Source: Rhizobium sp. Leaf371
GTDB lineage: Bacteria; Pseudomonadota; Alphaproteobacteria; Rhizobiales; Rhizobiaceae
Reading direction: 5' to 3'
NCBI RefSeq assembly: GCF_001424045.1
Contig: NZ_LMQB01000023.1
Coordinates: forward strand, 62,001-126,000
DNA: 64,000 nt
In this document: in pieces, positions 20,258-29,960 of the stretch
Layout of the letters: every line of letters starts with the position of its first letter
Position numbering within the stretch: position 1 is the first letter of the stretch
Notes under the pieces: generated by a model
The model's input: the letters and a program-made list of their open reading frames with translations, nothing else
Database searches by the model: none
What the model was told of the DNA's origin: nothing
Program-made: the position numbers and the translations under genes

Positions 20258-20833
20258 TCAGTCCTTGCTGTCCGTGGCCGACAGAGCGTCGCCTGCCCGG
20301 AAGCCTTCCAGCGCCTTGCGCTGATATTCCTGCACCATGCTCTGGGCCATGTTGGCGCTGTTGCCGTCGAGTTGAGCGCTGACGCGATTGGTCATGCTCG
20401 TGCCGCCGGCACCATCGGCAACCATGCTGGCGGCAATGCCGACGCCGTTGCCCTTTGCCATGACGTTGCCGATCTGCTCGGCCATCATGCTCTTCCAGAT
20501 GTCGCCGGCCGTACCCTTGCCATAGACGTCCTCGCTGTTGCTCGGCATCATCGACTTGACGAAGTTCTGCAGCACCATGGCCTCGAACTTGCGGTAGGTT
20601 TCCGGCACCTTTTTCGGCTCGGCGCGATTGTTGATATCCCCGAGGCCGGAGCCGCCCTGGTTCTGGTTGAGAATGGCAACCGTGTTGGAAAAGCCGTTGC
20701 CCGTTTCCGCAAGGCTCGAGGCGCGGAAGGCGGCCCGGTTGGACTGCAGACGCGCCTGCGCTTCCTTGACCTGCGTCGGATCGGCCGCCCGCAGGACATC
20801 CATCACCAGATCGGTCGGAGGAGAAATGGCCAT
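20258..20833 (-). CDS. rod-binding protein, FlgJ N-domain-like (CheL type)
   Basis: A 191-residue protein with the rod-binding domain found in the N-terminal half of FlgJ: YRKFEAMVLQNFVKSMMP (about 83-100), GTAGDIWKSMMAEQIGNVMA (about 108-127) and GNGVGIA. No peptidoglycan hydrolase domain is fused; a separate lytic transglycosylase is encoded at 30926. It probably caps or guides assembly of the rod in the periplasm. No signal peptide is visible, as expected for a substrate of the flagellar export system. The start at 20833 has GAAGGAAG nearby; the longer reading frame upstream is not protein-like. Confidence 0.8.
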   Translation of the reverse strand: MAISPPTDLVMDVLRAADPTQVKEAQARLQSNRAAFRASSLAETGNGFSNTVAILNQNQGGSGLGDINNRAEPKKVPETYRKFEAMVLQNFVKSMMPSNSEDVYGKGTAGDIWKSMMAEQIGNVMAKGNGVGIAASMVADGAGGTSMTNRVSAQLDGNSANMAQSMVQEYQRKALEGFRAGDALSATDSKD

Positions 20834-20949
20834 CCGGTTGCTTCCTTCGTCATGCCGTCCGCAATCCCTGACATGGGCGCGAAATCTGCAATGAAAATCC
20901 GTATTTGGGTGAACGGAGCGATGAAAGCCGCGTCCAGTCGATACGGCCA

Positions 20950-21366
20950 CTATGAGTGGTCAAGCTTACCGGAAGCTGGCGCGCCCTGCATGACGTGCTG
21001 GTCGATAAGATCATAGATCGCATCGTCCGCGGCGGCCCGCTCTTCGAGCGCGCGGGCATCCTTCATGTGCTCGGCCAGCCGGTCGCCCTTGGCCCGCTCC
21101 TTCAGCACGCGCGCCTCGTGCACCTGCTGGATGCCTTCGAGCATCTGGTCCTTCTGGGCGAGCCGTCCGAGCTGCGAGGCGTAATGACCCGAAAACATCG
21201 CGTGAAGAGGCTTGGCCGAGCCCATGGCATCCGCCACGACGTCGATCGTGGTCGCAAGCTCCCGGCGCTGCCGCGCGGTTTCGGAAAGCTCGTTTTCCGC
21301 CATCTGCTCGAGATGACGCTGGACGGCGACGAGGCGCTTCAGCTTGTCGGAACGGTTTCCGGCCAT
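20950..21366 (-). CDS. FliJ-like coiled-coil flagellar protein
   Basis: A 138-residue, highly charged, almost wholly helical protein (LKRLVAVQRHLEQMAENELSETARQRREL... through ALEERAAADDAIYDLIDQH). Its size, antiparallel coiled-coil pattern and position directly after fliR (2 bases) fit FliJ, the export-gate chaperone and ATPase central stalk that other systems encode next to fliI. This is inference from pattern and context. The ATG at 21366 is used; the larger frame reading through from 22194 is a shadow of fliR and flhA. Confidence 0.6.
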   Translation of the reverse strand: MAGNRSDKLKRLVAVQRHLEQMAENELSETARQRRELATTIDVVADAMGSAKPLHAMFSGHYASQLGRLAQKDQMLEGIQQVHEARVLKERAKGDRLAEHMKDARALEERAAADDAIYDLIDQHVMQGAPASGKLDHS

Positions 21367-21368
21367 GG

Positions 21369-22121
21369 CTAGATTCCCTGCATGACGACGGCAAACCCGT
21401 CGGCGAAGAGCCGCAGCATGGCAGCGATGCCCAGATAGAGAAGGAACATGCCGCCCATGATGAGGTAGGGCGCCGAGATGAAGTAGAGCGGCATCTGCGG
21501 CGCCAGCTTGTTGACCATGCCGAGGGCGACGTTGAACAGCAGGCCGTAGATGATGAACGGGCTCGACAGGCGCAGCATGATCATGAAGGTCATTTCGAGC
21601 GCATTGGTCATCGTGATCAGGATGCCCTGCGGATCGAAGCCCACGCCGAGCGGCATGGCCTTGTAGCTGTCGAAGATCGACTCGAAGATCACGTGATGGA
21701 AATCCAGCATGAAGAGCACCATCAGCCCGCCGAACGAGATCAGGTTGGTCACCTGGTTTTCCGCGGTGTCTTCGAGAACGTCGCTGGCGGGTGGTGCCGT
21801 GAAGCCGATCATCATCGTGAGCACCGAGCCGACGAATTGCAGGCCGAGCGCGTAGTAGCGCGCGATCAGGCCGATCACGCTGCCGATGACGATCTCGGTG
21901 GTGATGATGTAGATATAGGTGTGCCCCTTGCCGGCGATCTGCGGGTAGATGTCGTTCCACATGATCGGCAGGATCGCCATCGAGATCGCGACCGCGGTAA
22001 AGAGGCGGATCTGAACGGAGACGCGCGCCGAGGAAAAACCCGGCATGACCATGATGCAGGCGCCGATCCGGCAGAATGCCGCAAACAGCGCGAGCACCGT
22101 GCCCTCCGGGTCCGTTATCAT
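21369..22121 (-). CDS. fliR: flagellar export apparatus protein FliR
   Basis: A 250-residue inner-membrane protein of the flagellar type III export gate with about six hydrophobic segments. Typical features are [23 protein letters not shown] (about 17-39) and [38 protein letters not shown] (about 109-146). Its ATG overlaps the flhA stop (ATGA). It works with FliP, FliQ, FlhA and FlhB, all in this window. Confidence 0.95.
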   Translation of the reverse strand: MITDPEGTVLALFAAFCRIGACIMVMPGFSSARVSVQIRLFTAVAISMAILPIMWNDIYPQIAGKGHTYIYIITTEIVIGSVIGLIARYYALGLQFVGSVLTMMIGFTAPPASDVLEDTAENQVTNLISFGGLMVLFMLDFHHVIFESIFDSYKAMPLGVGFDPQGILITMTNALEMTFMIMLRLSSPFIIYGLLFNVALGMVNKLAPQMPLYFISAPYLIMGGMFLLYLGIAAMLRLFADGFAVVMQGI

Positions 22122-24205
22122 GAGATGGAGCCGATGATCTTGATCTCGAGCCCCTTTGCAAGCTCGACATGGCTGAGGACCGGCAGCGTGGCAAACAGGC
22201 GTTCGATGATCATGCGGACATAAGAGCGGGATTCGGGCGAAGATACCAGCACGAACGGCATGCCGCGGTCGAGATGCTCGCGGATGACCCGCGTCGCCTC
22301 CTCGCTGAACTCTTCGAGGTGGCGCGGATCGATGTCGAACTCGACGATATCGCCCTTCGCATCGCGCTTGAGCGCCTGGTGGAACACCATGTCCCATTTG
22401 TTGCCGAGGCGCAGGACGCGCAGCGTGCCGTTGTCGGACAGATCGCCGCAGAGCTGCTGCGACATGCGCACGCGGACATGCTCGACGATATGCTCGGTCT
22501 TGCGGACATGCGGGGCGAGTTCGGCCACCGCTTCGAGGATCAGGTGCAGGTTGCGGATGGAGACGCGCTCGGCGAGCAGCAGCTTCAAGACGGCCTGCAG
22601 GCCCGAATAGGACATGTGCGACGTGCAGATCTCGTCGGCCAGCTTGCGATATTCCGGATCGAGACGCTCGATGAGGATCTTCACGTCCTTGTAGGACAGA
22701 AGCTGCGGCAGGTTGTTGCGGATGACTTCCGACAGGTGCGTGAGAACGACGGACACGTTGTCGATCGGGTGGAAGCCTTCGCGCTTCAGGTCTTCGGTAA
22801 AGGTTTCGAGGATCGACACGGCGGGCATGCCGAAGGCGGGTTCGCGGATGTCGTCGCCGGGAACCGTCGGGCGCCGGCCGCCGCCGGTGACAACGATGAC
22901 TTCGCCGACACGGACCGTGTTCGAGGCGATCGTCGTGCCGTGGACGCGGATATGGTAGGCCTTGTCCGGCACGGCGATATCGTCGGAGACCTTGATCTCG
23001 GGCACGATGAGGCCGTACTGGCTGGCGAATTTGCGGCGCATCTTGCCGACGCGGAAGGCGAGTTCCTGGTGGGCGCCGAGCAGTCGGGTCGAGACCTGCT
23101 TGCCGAGCAGCAGCTCGATTTCCGCGGTCTTCAGGACCGACTTGACGCTGTCCTTCTCGCTGTCCTTCACCTGGGCTGCCGTCTGCAGGTCCTGCTCGCG
23201 CTTCAGCTGGCTGGCGGCGGCGGCACGGCGCGGAATGATATAGGCCATGGCGGCCATGCCGACGGCGAGCGTGGCGAAGGGAATGAAGGGCAGACCGGGA
23301 ATGATGGCCAGCATGCCGAGCAGGCCTGCGGCGACCATCAGGGCGCGGGGATAGTTGCTGAGCTGGCCGACGACCGCCTGGTCGGTCGAGCCGGAGGTGC
23401 CGCCGCGCGACACGAGAAGGCCGGCCGCGAGCGAGACGATCAGGGCCGGGATCTGCGAGACGAGGCCGTCGCCGACCGAAAGCTTGACGAACACGTCGGC
23501 CGCTTCGCCGATCGACATGCCGTGGCGGAAATAGCCGATGATGATGCCGCCGAACACGTTGATGCCGGTGATGAGCAGGCCCGCGACCGCATCGCCGCGC
23601 ACGAATTTCGAGGCACCGTCCATGGAGCCGAAGAAGGAGCTTTCCTCCTCCAGCTCGCGCCGGCGATGCTGCGCTTCCTTCTCGTTGATCAGGCCGGCCG
23701 ACAGATCGGCGTCGATCGACATCTGCTTGCCGGGAATGGCATCGAGGGTGAAGCGGGCGCCGACTTCCGCGATACGCGTGGCGCCCTTGGTGATGACGAT
23801 GAAGTTCACCGTGATCAGGATGAGGAAGACGATCAGACCGATGACGAAATCGCCCGACATCACGAGGCTGGCAAAGCCCGCGATGACGCTGCCGGCCGCG
23901 TCGTGCCCCTGGTGGCCGTGCGACAGGATCACGCGCGTCGTCGCGATGTTCAGCGCGAGGCGGATCATGGTGGAGATCAGCAGAATGACCGGGAAGGACG
24001 AGAAATCGAGCGGCCGCTGGATCCAGAGCGATACCATCAGGATGAGGATGGAAAAGGCGATGGAGAAGGCCAGGCCCATGTCGATCAGGAAGGGCGGAAT
24101 CGGCAGGAAGAGGATCGACAGGATCGCGACGATACCGAGCGCGAAGCCGATATCGCGCCCTTTCGGGGCGATCTTGGGAATGACAATTGCAGGAGGTTGC
24201 GCCAT
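22118..24205 (-). CDS. flhA: flagellar biosynthesis protein FlhA
   Basis: A 695-residue export-gate protein. Seven or eight hydrophobic segments occupy about residues 15-320, with the conserved FHIPEP-type region [23 protein letters not shown] (about 143-165). A large cytoplasmic domain (about 350-695) that docks chaperone-substrate complexes follows. The ATG at 24205 ([11 protein letters not shown]) gives the usual rhizobial length. An upstream ATG at 24241 would add 12 residues. It follows fliQ after 149 bases and overlaps fliR. Confidence 0.96.
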   Translation of the reverse strand: MAQPPAIVIPKIAPKGRDIGFALGIVAILSILFLPIPPFLIDMGLAFSIAFSILILMVSLWIQRPLDFSSFPVILLISTMIRLALNIATTRVILSHGHQGHDAAGSVIAGFASLVMSGDFVIGLIVFLILITVNFIVITKGATRIAEVGARFTLDAIPGKQMSIDADLSAGLINEKEAQHRRRELEEESSFFGSMDGASKFVRGDAVAGLLITGINVFGGIIIGYFRHGMSIGEAADVFVKLSVGDGLVSQIPALIVSLAAGLLVSRGGTSGSTDQAVVGQLSNYPRALMVAAGLLGMLAIIPGLPFIPFATLAVGMAAMAYIIPRRAAAASQLKREQDLQTAAQVKDSEKDSVKSVLKTAEIELLLGKQVSTRLLGAHQELAFRVGKMRRKFASQYGLIVPEIKVSDDIAVPDKAYHIRVHGTTIASNTVRVGEVIVVTGGGRRPTVPGDDIREPAFGMPAVSILETFTEDLKREGFHPIDNVSVVLTHLSEVIRNNLPQLLSYKDVKILIERLDPEYRKLADEICTSHMSYSGLQAVLKLLLAERVSIRNLHLILEAVAELAPHVRKTEHIVEHVRVRMSQQLCGDLSDNGTLRVLRLGNKWDMVFHQALKRDAKGDIVEFDIDPRHLEEFSEEATRVIREHLDRGMPFVLVSSPESRSYVRMIIERLFATLPVLSHVELAKGLEIKIIGSIS

Positions 24206-24354
24206 CGGAATGTCCGTCTCGTCATGAGAGGCGGGCGACATTCATACCTGTCGCCCCTGTGACGACCGTTCTAGGCGCTCAAGCTTGCGCGGGGATGGCT
24301 GGCGATCCGGTTCGGCCGATGCGCGACGAGCCGCGTCAGCGCGTTACCGAGAGA

Positions 24355-24621
24355 TCAGAAGCCGGTCTGGATGCGGGAAAAAACGATGTCCGTGAAGATC
24401 GACACCTGCGAGCCGATGAACGGCGCGGCGATGGCGACGGTCACGAGAACCGCCAGAATCTTCGGGACGAAGGTCAGGGTCATTTCCTGCACCTGCGTCA
24501 GCGCCTGGATCAGGGCGACGACAAGACCGACGATCATGGCGGCGAGAACGGGCGGACCGGACGCCACGACGACCGTCCACATCGCCGTCTGAACCATGTC
24601 GAGAGCGTCGGCCTCATTCAT
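24355..24621 (-). CDS. fliQ: flagellar export apparatus protein FliQ
   Basis: An 88-residue protein with two membrane segments (about 14-38 and 49-74), typical of FliQ: LIQALTQVQEMTLTFVPKILAV joins them. It is a small subunit of the export gate with FliP and FliR. The ATG at 24621 gives the standard length. A GTG four codons earlier (24633) is also possible. Confidence 0.93.
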   Translation of the reverse strand: MNEADALDMVQTAMWTVVVASGPPVLAAMIVGLVVALIQALTQVQEMTLTFVPKILAVLVTVAIAAPFIGSQVSIFTDIVFSRIQTGF

Positions 24622-24689
24622 TTGCACTGTCACTTCGCGACGGAGGATCGGGCGGTGTTCCGCCCGACGCGGCTATTGTGCCTAAACGT

Positions 24690-25118
24690 TTACTTTACCG
24701 AAACGCCGGGACCGATGGCAAGCTTGGTGCCGTTTTCCAGAAGCGCAACGATTCCGTCGGAGTATAGCGTGACCTCTTTCACCACGCCAGTCGTCTTGCC
24801 GTCCGCGCTCGTCACCGTCTTGCCGATGACGGCATTGGCTTCCGAGAGCGAGGTGCGCTGCAGCAGGCTTTCCAGATTGGTGTTCGTCTGGATGGTCTGC
24901 TCGACCTGGGAGAAGGTCGCGAGCTGGGCGATCTGCTGCGTGCTGTCCATCGGCTGCGTCGGATCCTGATTCTTCATCTGGGCGACGAGCAGCTTCAGGA
25001 AGCTGTCATAGTTGAGGTTGGCCTTGGAGGACGCGGCGGCCGCGTCCTTCGCCGTCGACGTCGTCGTGGTGGTCGTGCTCGTGGCGGCTGTCGCGCCGAT
25101 CAGACTGCCTACCGCCAT
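24690..25118 (-). CDS. flgD: flagellar hook assembly (capping) protein FlgD
   Basis: A 142-residue short FlgD. After a Thr/Ala-rich leader it has the conserved [36 protein letters not shown] segment (about 39-74) that defines the hook cap. The Tudor/FnIII C-terminal domain of enteric FlgD is almost entirely missing, which is normal in rhizobia. It overlaps flbT by 10 bases. Confidence 0.93.
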   Translation of the reverse strand: MAVGSLIGATAATSTTTTTTSTAKDAAAASSKANLNYDSFLKLLVAQMKNQDPTQPMDSTQQIAQLATFSQVEQTIQTNTNLESLLQRTSLSEANAVIGKTVTSADGKTTGVVKEVTLYSDGIVALLENGTKLAIGPGVSVK

Positions 25119-25558
25119 GGTGCGATCTCCTTGCGGATATGTTCGATCATGGCGGGTGCCATTTCCTGTGCGTTGAGGATCTTGTCCTCGATGGGATAGA
25201 GACCGCGGATCGCCTTCAGGGCGTCGAAGGCGCGGCCCTGCATGACGAGACCGTCGACGCGCTTCAGCTCGGAAAGGATCTCGTCGTTCTTGAAGCAGTT
25301 GAGGAGCATGACGATCGACTTGCGGAACATGATCGTCGACTGCTCGGCCCCTTCCGGATTGATCAGGATCATCTGGGCGATGAAATAGAGCTGACGCAGC
25401 GGGGTGGTCGCCTCCTCCGGCTGGAGGACGTGATTTTCGAGCAGGAAGGTGACATCGTTCAGGAACTCGACGGCAACCTTGCGATCGACCCGCAGAACGG
25501 CGCCATTCACAAAGATCCGTTCGCCCGACTTCAGCGAGATGCGCAGTGTGCTTTTCAT
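25109..25558 (-). CDS. flbT: flagellin post-transcriptional regulator FlbT
   Basis: A 149-residue FlbT. In alphaproteobacteria FlbT binds the 5' leader of flagellin mRNA and couples its stability or translation to hook completion. N-terminal [62 protein letters not shown] is characteristic. Its start overlaps flaF by 4 bases and its end overlaps flgD by 10. Candidate RNA targets in this window are the hairpin leaders at 39061-39090 and 40227-40263. Confidence 0.95.
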   Translation of the reverse strand: MKSTLRISLKSGERIFVNGAVLRVDRKVAVEFLNDVTFLLENHVLQPEEATTPLRQLYFIAQMILINPEGAEQSTIMFRKSIVMLLNCFKNDEILSELKRVDGLVMQGRAFDALKAIRGLYPIEDKILNAQEMAPAMIEHIRKEIAPWR

Positions 25559-25902
25559 TTCAGTCCATCCCTGATGATGGTTGTGATGTCGATGATGCCC
25601 TGGAAGTTCGAGGATTCGCGTTTGCGGATCTTCTCGGTCTCGCTCAAAATCCAGATGGCGATGGAGATGAGGTTGGCGCGCAGCGACTCGTCCAGCTGGT
25701 TGTCGGGCGCGCGCAGGTCCTCGATAAAACGGATCCAGAGGCGCCGCGTGTAGTAGACCGCCTCGATCGCTTCCCGGGAATATCCCTTCTGCCGGCCGGC
25801 AGATGCGAGAAGCGCTATCGAACGGTCGAGGACCTGTCGCTCACGATCCTTGGAGTCGACAACGCCATCCTCCATGATCTCGGCATACGAAAACTGATAC
25901 AT
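25555..25902 (-). CDS. flaF: flagellar biosynthesis regulator FlaF
   Basis: A 115-residue FlaF, the positive partner of FlbT in flagellin synthesis and export. [10 protein letters not shown] at the N-terminus and the helical core ([34 protein letters not shown]) match the family. It overlaps flbT (ATGA) and follows flgL after 36 bases. Confidence 0.94.
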   Translation of the reverse strand: MYQFSYAEIMEDGVVDSKDRERQVLDRSIALLASAGRQKGYSREAIEAVYYTRRLWIRFIEDLRAPDNQLDESLRANLISIAIWILSETEKIRKRESSNFQGIIDITTIIRDGLK

Positions 25903-25938
25903 TCAGACATCCCTCATGTTTGTCTAAGCCTCTTCGCA

Positions 25939-27036
25939 TCAGAGGAAATTGATCAAGCTCAGTTGCTGCATCCGCGACGTGAGTGTGTAGGACGTCTCGA
26001 TCTGCGTCATCAGCGCCTTCATCCGCGTGGTGGCCTCGTAGGGATCGACCCCCTCGAGATCGCTGACATGGGTGATGAGCAGCTTCGTCTGGGAATCCAG
26101 CAGCGTATTGGCCTTGGAGACGCGACCTTCGGAGGTGCCGAGATCGCTGCCCATGCTGATCATGCCGGAAATGGCCTGCTGGGTGTAATTCTGCGCCTTC
26201 TGGTTGGCGACCAGGCGCGCCTCGCTGGTGAGGTCCGCCGCGATGAGTTCGGTGGCCAGCACGGAGGCCAGCACCATCTTGCGCACGCCCGCCTCGTTGG
26301 CATTCGTGTTCGACGCGACGACTTCGGATCCGGAAATGCGGCTCTGGACATTGCTGTCCGAGGCCTTCGACCAGTCCGTCATCCACTGATCGGGAACGGC
26401 CTTTTCGCCGGCACTCGTATCGCCGACATAGAGCGGCACGATCTTGCGATCGATGAAGTCCCGCATCTGTGCGGCCGACAGATCCTTGAGGGTCGCAATC
26501 GGGGTATTGGCCGGGTCGCCGTTGTTTTCCAGCTTGAAGCTTTCGAACGCATCGTAGAACGTCTTCTTGGCGGCCTCGTTCTCGGCATAGGGCAGCAGCG
26601 GACGGGCGTCGGAATTGACGCCCGAGAGAAGGTACTCACCGTTCGACTGCGAGTTCGCCGCCACGAAGAAGGCGTTGAATGTCGAGATCACCGCCGTCTT
26701 GGTGTTTCCGAGGCGGGACGCATCTTCCACGCCCATGGCGCCGACCAGCGTCGTGTTCATCTCTTCGCCTGCCTTGCGCATCGATTCGACGGCCAGCTGC
26801 GACGTCGACAGGCGCTGCGTGACGAGAGCGTTGGTATCCTTGATGTTGGCGAGACGCTGCAGCTCGTCCTTGAGGCTGACCAGGCGCGCTGCGCTCGAGC
26901 CGAGCGAGGCGCCGGGATCGGCATGAACGCCGGTCGTCGCTTCCTGCTGAAGCTTCACGACTTCCTGCTGGCCGCGCTGGACGCTGAGCCGCATGGCGTT
27001 CTGCACCGCCAGGTTGGAAATGAACGACGTCTTCAT
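25939..27036 (-). CDS. flgL: flagellar hook-filament junction protein FlgL (HAP3)
   Basis: A 365-residue flagellin-like junction protein. The N-terminal helix MKTSFISNLAVQNAMRLSVQRGQQEVVKLQQEATTG and the C-terminal flagellin-type helix (SYTLTSRMQQLSLINFL) pack as the D0/D1 coiled coil. It is exported by the flagellar system and has no signal peptide. It starts one base after flgK, the usual pair. Confidence 0.92.
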   Translation of the reverse strand: MKTSFISNLAVQNAMRLSVQRGQQEVVKLQQEATTGVHADPGASLGSSAARLVSLKDELQRLANIKDTNALVTQRLSTSQLAVESMRKAGEEMNTTLVGAMGVEDASRLGNTKTAVISTFNAFFVAANSQSNGEYLLSGVNSDARPLLPYAENEAAKKTFYDAFESFKLENNGDPANTPIATLKDLSAAQMRDFIDRKIVPLYVGDTSAGEKAVPDQWMTDWSKASDSNVQSRISGSEVVASNTNANEAGVRKMVLASVLATELIAADLTSEARLVANQKAQNYTQQAISGMISMGSDLGTSEGRVSKANTLLDSQTKLLITHVSDLEGVDPYEATTRMKALMTQIETSYTLTSRMQQLSLINFL

Positions 27037-27037
27037 A

Positions 27038-28504
27038 TTATCTCACCATGTCCAGCAGGGATTTGAGCATTTCGTCCACGGTGGTCATCAGCTTTGCCGA
27101 CGCCTTGTAGGACTGCTCGAGGTCGAGCATGAGCGACAGCTCCTCGTCGAGACTGACACCGGTCTCGTTGCTGAGCGTCTGCGACGTCTGCGCCAGCATG
27201 GCGCTCTTGATTTCGTCGGCAGACGTCGCTGCCTTGCGCAGCTGCTCGATCCAGCCGATCGAGCTCGAGGAATAGCCCATGAGCGTTGCAGTGCTGCCGA
27301 TTTCGGCTGTCGCGTCGAAAGCCTGCGGCTTCCCCATTTCCTCGATGAGGCCGTTGAGGCGACCGGTAAACGCTGCGACATTTTCCGTGTTGTAGGTGTA
27401 GTTCGTCGCGGTTCCCGTATTGTTGAAACCGCCGTCGCGCAGCATCATCGGGTTATCGTCGATTGCCGCGTTGAGCGAGATGCGTCCGGCGAGACCGGGC
27501 GAAATCGTTGCCGCTGTGGGCATGTCCGTGCTGGTCCCGTCCAGGAAGAGACCCGGCAATCCCGGTTCCCGGTCTGCAACGGGAAGCGTCTGGTCCGTTT
27601 CGCGGAAGGCGACGATGAGGCCGCGCGCGATCTCGTCCAGCTGCTTCTGCATCATCGGCGCGACCTCGTCGCGAAGCTGGAAGAGAGCGGCGAGCGTTCC
27701 CTGCGCCGTCGTGTTGCCGCCGGTGCCGGCCTTCAGCACTTCGTTGTCGACCTCGACATGGAAGGGCGGAGAAGAACTGCCATCCTCGCCGACCAGTTCG
27801 ACCTTGCGCGCCGAGGATTCAAACAGCACGCTTCCGTCGCTCGTGTAGATGACGGTATCCATGCTGGCACGGGTGGTGGTGGAGATCCCGACGATTGCGG
27901 CGATCGACTTCAGGAGCGAATCCCGCTTGTCGAGCGCGTCGCCTGCATCCTTGCCATTGGCGACCAGGCTGACGACGGTGTTGTTGGTCTTTTCGAAGGC
28001 TGCGAGATATTCGTTGAGCTCGGTGACCTGCTCGCCGATTTCCTTGTCCGTCGTCGCCTTCACATCGTTGAGCACCGTGGTGGCGGAGTTCAACGCGTTC
28101 GCCACGTCCCGCGCTTCCGAAACGGCGGATCGGGCAATGGTGATGCTGCTCGGGGATGACGCAAGCGTCTGAAGGCTGCTGCGAAAAGAGGTCATGTAGG
28201 TCGCCGGCGCGGTCGGATAATCCGCGCCGCCGAAGGCAGACTGAATCTGCTGCAGGCCGTAGAGCAATCGCGACTGGCCCGAATTGTCCGAGATGCTGGC
28301 GATGTTCTGCTTCGACAGCGCCTCGTTCTGGGCGCGCTGCACCTTCAGGAAAGGCTGGCCGTCGTTGTCTACGCCCATCATGGCGAGACGACGCGAGTAG
28401 TCGGCATTGCCGACATTCGCGATGTTCTGCGATACGATGGCCGTCTGCTTGCCGGTATTGCTGAAGATCGTCTGAGCCGTGGTGATGGCGGAAGCAAGAG
28501 ACAT
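27038..28504 (-). CDS. flgK: flagellar hook-associated protein FlgK (HAP1)
   Basis: A 488-residue junction protein. The N-terminus carries the flagellar rod/hook motif IVSQNIANVGNADYSRR (about 23-39) and the C-terminus ends in the DEELSLMLDLEQSYKASAKLMTTVDEMLKSLLDMV helix typical of axial proteins. It connects hook (FlgE) and filament via FlgL and is cotranscribed with both. Confidence 0.94.
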   Translation of the reverse strand: MSLASAITTAQTIFSNTGKQTAIVSQNIANVGNADYSRRLAMMGVDNDGQPFLKVQRAQNEALSKQNIASISDNSGQSRLLYGLQQIQSAFGGADYPTAPATYMTSFRSSLQTLASSPSSITIARSAVSEARDVANALNSATTVLNDVKATTDKEIGEQVTELNEYLAAFEKTNNTVVSLVANGKDAGDALDKRDSLLKSIAAIVGISTTTRASMDTVIYTSDGSVLFESSARKVELVGEDGSSSPPFHVEVDNEVLKAGTGGNTTAQGTLAALFQLRDEVAPMMQKQLDEIARGLIVAFRETDQTLPVADREPGLPGLFLDGTSTDMPTAATISPGLAGRISLNAAIDDNPMMLRDGGFNNTGTATNYTYNTENVAAFTGRLNGLIEEMGKPQAFDATAEIGSTATLMGYSSSSIGWIEQLRKAATSADEIKSAMLAQTSQTLSNETGVSLDEELSLMLDLEQSYKASAKLMTTVDEMLKSLLDMVR

Positions 28505-28527
28505 GACGGAGCCCGTCCTTTTCTAGA

Positions 28528-29730
28528 TCAGCGCTTGAGGTTGACCAGGACGTCCAGGAGGTCTGCACCCGTCTGGAACACCTTGGAATTGGCTGTGTAG
28601 CTGCGCTGGGATTCGATCATCGACGTCAGTTCGTCGGCGATATCGACGTTGGAGCTTTCAAGGGCATTGGTCTGGACGCCGCCGAACTGGCCCGTGCCTG
28701 CATAACCGAGGGAAACCTCACCGGATGCGGAACCCGCCAGATAGACGTTGCCCGCCTGCGGCTCGAGATTGTTGACGCTCTGAACCGTCGCGAGCGCGAG
28801 GCGATAGCGCGGGTCCAGATCGTTGTTTGCGTAGCGGACGTAGACGATGCCTTCGTCGTCGATCTCGAAGCCGGCGACGGCGCTCGGCGCGTTGCCGTTC
28901 TTATTCCCGGGCACCGGCGTGAAGTTGGCGCCGAGCTGCGTCGTGTTGGACAGGTCGATCTCGATCGACTCCAGCGTGGCGCCGCCGACCGGTATCGATG
29001 TGGTCGCCACGGTAAGGGGCGTCGAGGTCAGGGTCCCGCGGTCATCGAAGGTCAACGCCGTCGTGCCGATCTGCGTGCCTAAGACGCGATCCGTCACGTC
29101 GGCCCGCCAGGTGTTGGTCGCCGTCTTCGTGTAGGCGACATCGAGGATCCGCTTGTTGCCCTGCGTGTCGAAGACTTCGATGGACGTCGCCGATGCCGGA
29201 GCATTGTCGAGCGTCCGCATGTCGAGGTTCGCCCCCAGAGCGACCTTGGTCGTGCCCGTGGCCACGAGCCCACCCGCCTGGAGGTTGATGTCGGTCAGAC
29301 CGCCAAAACCGTTGGCAACGGCGGTCGGCGCCTGACCGTTCTCATAGGCATAGCCCTGCAGCTTGTAGCCGGCCGCGTTGACCAGATTGCCGGCATCGTC
29401 CTTGGTGAAGGCGCCGGCGCGGGTCATGAAATTCTTGCCGGTTGCATCGGCGACGACGAAGAAGCCCTCGCCCTTGATGCGCATGTCGGAGCCGGAGGTG
29501 GTGGCCGTCGTTGCGCCTTCGTCGTCGATGCTGCGACGTATCTTGGTCTCGACACCGCCCGAATTGTAGCTCCCGCCGGTGGTCGGCAGGATCAACGAGG
29601 AGAATTCCGTCGAGGTGCGCTTGTAGCCGGTGGTGCTGGCATTCGCGATGTTCTCCGCGACGGTGCTCAGGCGGTTAGCCTGTGCATTCATGCCGGATCC
29701 GCCGGTCCGCATCATTCCGTAGAGACTCAT
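28528..29730 (-). CDS. flgE: flagellar hook protein FlgE
   Basis: A 400-residue hook subunit. MNAQANRLSTVAENIANASTTGYKR (about 14-38) is the rod/hook signature, and the C-terminal SSNVDIADELTSMIESQRSYTANSKVFQTGADLLDVLVNL is the matching helix. The ATG at 29730 has AGGA 7 bases upstream; the 11 codons before it in the open frame are not conserved-looking. It heads a long operon flgE-K-L-flaF-flbT-flgD(-fliQ-flhA-fliR). A candidate class II promoter lies at 29761-29786. Confidence 0.95.
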   Translation of the reverse strand: MSLYGMMRTGGSGMNAQANRLSTVAENIANASTTGYKRTSTEFSSLILPTTGGSYNSGGVETKIRRSIDDEGATTATTSGSDMRIKGEGFFVVADATGKNFMTRAGAFTKDDAGNLVNAAGYKLQGYAYENGQAPTAVANGFGGLTDINLQAGGLVATGTTKVALGANLDMRTLDNAPASATSIEVFDTQGNKRILDVAYTKTATNTWRADVTDRVLGTQIGTTALTFDDRGTLTSTPLTVATTSIPVGGATLESIEIDLSNTTQLGANFTPVPGNKNGNAPSAVAGFEIDDEGIVYVRYANNDLDPRYRLALATVQSVNNLEPQAGNVYLAGSASGEVSLGYAGTGQFGGVQTNALESSNVDIADELTSMIESQRSYTANSKVFQTGADLLDVLVNLKR

Positions 29731-29760
29731 GTCCAATCCTCGTTTCGTTCGTCCTGGTGA

Positions 29761-29786
29761 CACTAGGAAGCAAGCCTTGCGTGAAC
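29761..29786 (-). promoter_or_regulatory. candidate class II flagellar promoter of flgE
   Basis: On the minus strand GTTCACGCAAG (29786-29776), exactly 8 bases, then CCTAGTG (29767-29761), 31 bases before flgE. The same layout recurs before flgB, motA, fliF, the DUF1217 gene and the FliH-like gene. Confidence 0.65.
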
Positions 29787-29865
29787 CTGTTCAGGCTGTC
29801 CGTCCGGGCCGTCGAGCGACGGTTTGCGCTTATTTTTTTCAAACAGAAACAAGATCTTGAAACGG

Positions 29866-29936
29866 AAAGGGAGCCATGGCGTCCTCCGATTGCGAACCCT
29901 CGTCGTTCGCTTTCGAAAGATGCCATGGCTCCCTTT
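29866..29936 (-). repeat. 15-bp perfect inverted repeat with nested hairpin between ftcR and flgE
   Basis: AAAGGGAGCCATGGC (29866-29880) is matched perfectly by GCCATGGCTCCCTTT (29922-29936). The 41-base loop holds a second perfect stem, GCGAAC/GTTCGC (29892-29897 and 29905-29910). It begins 25 bases after the ftcR stop. It may end ftcR transcription, although the sequence after it has only interrupted T runs (TTT, TTGTTT), or it may form a structured RNA. Confidence 0.75.
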
Positions 29937-29960
29937 GGAAACCGGGCAGAGTTTGGAGGC

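Noticed and set aside
20950-22194. 414-codon minus-strand open frame
   Set aside because: Only its last 138 codons are protein-like (the FliJ-like gene from 21366). The rest is fliR/flhA read in another frame.
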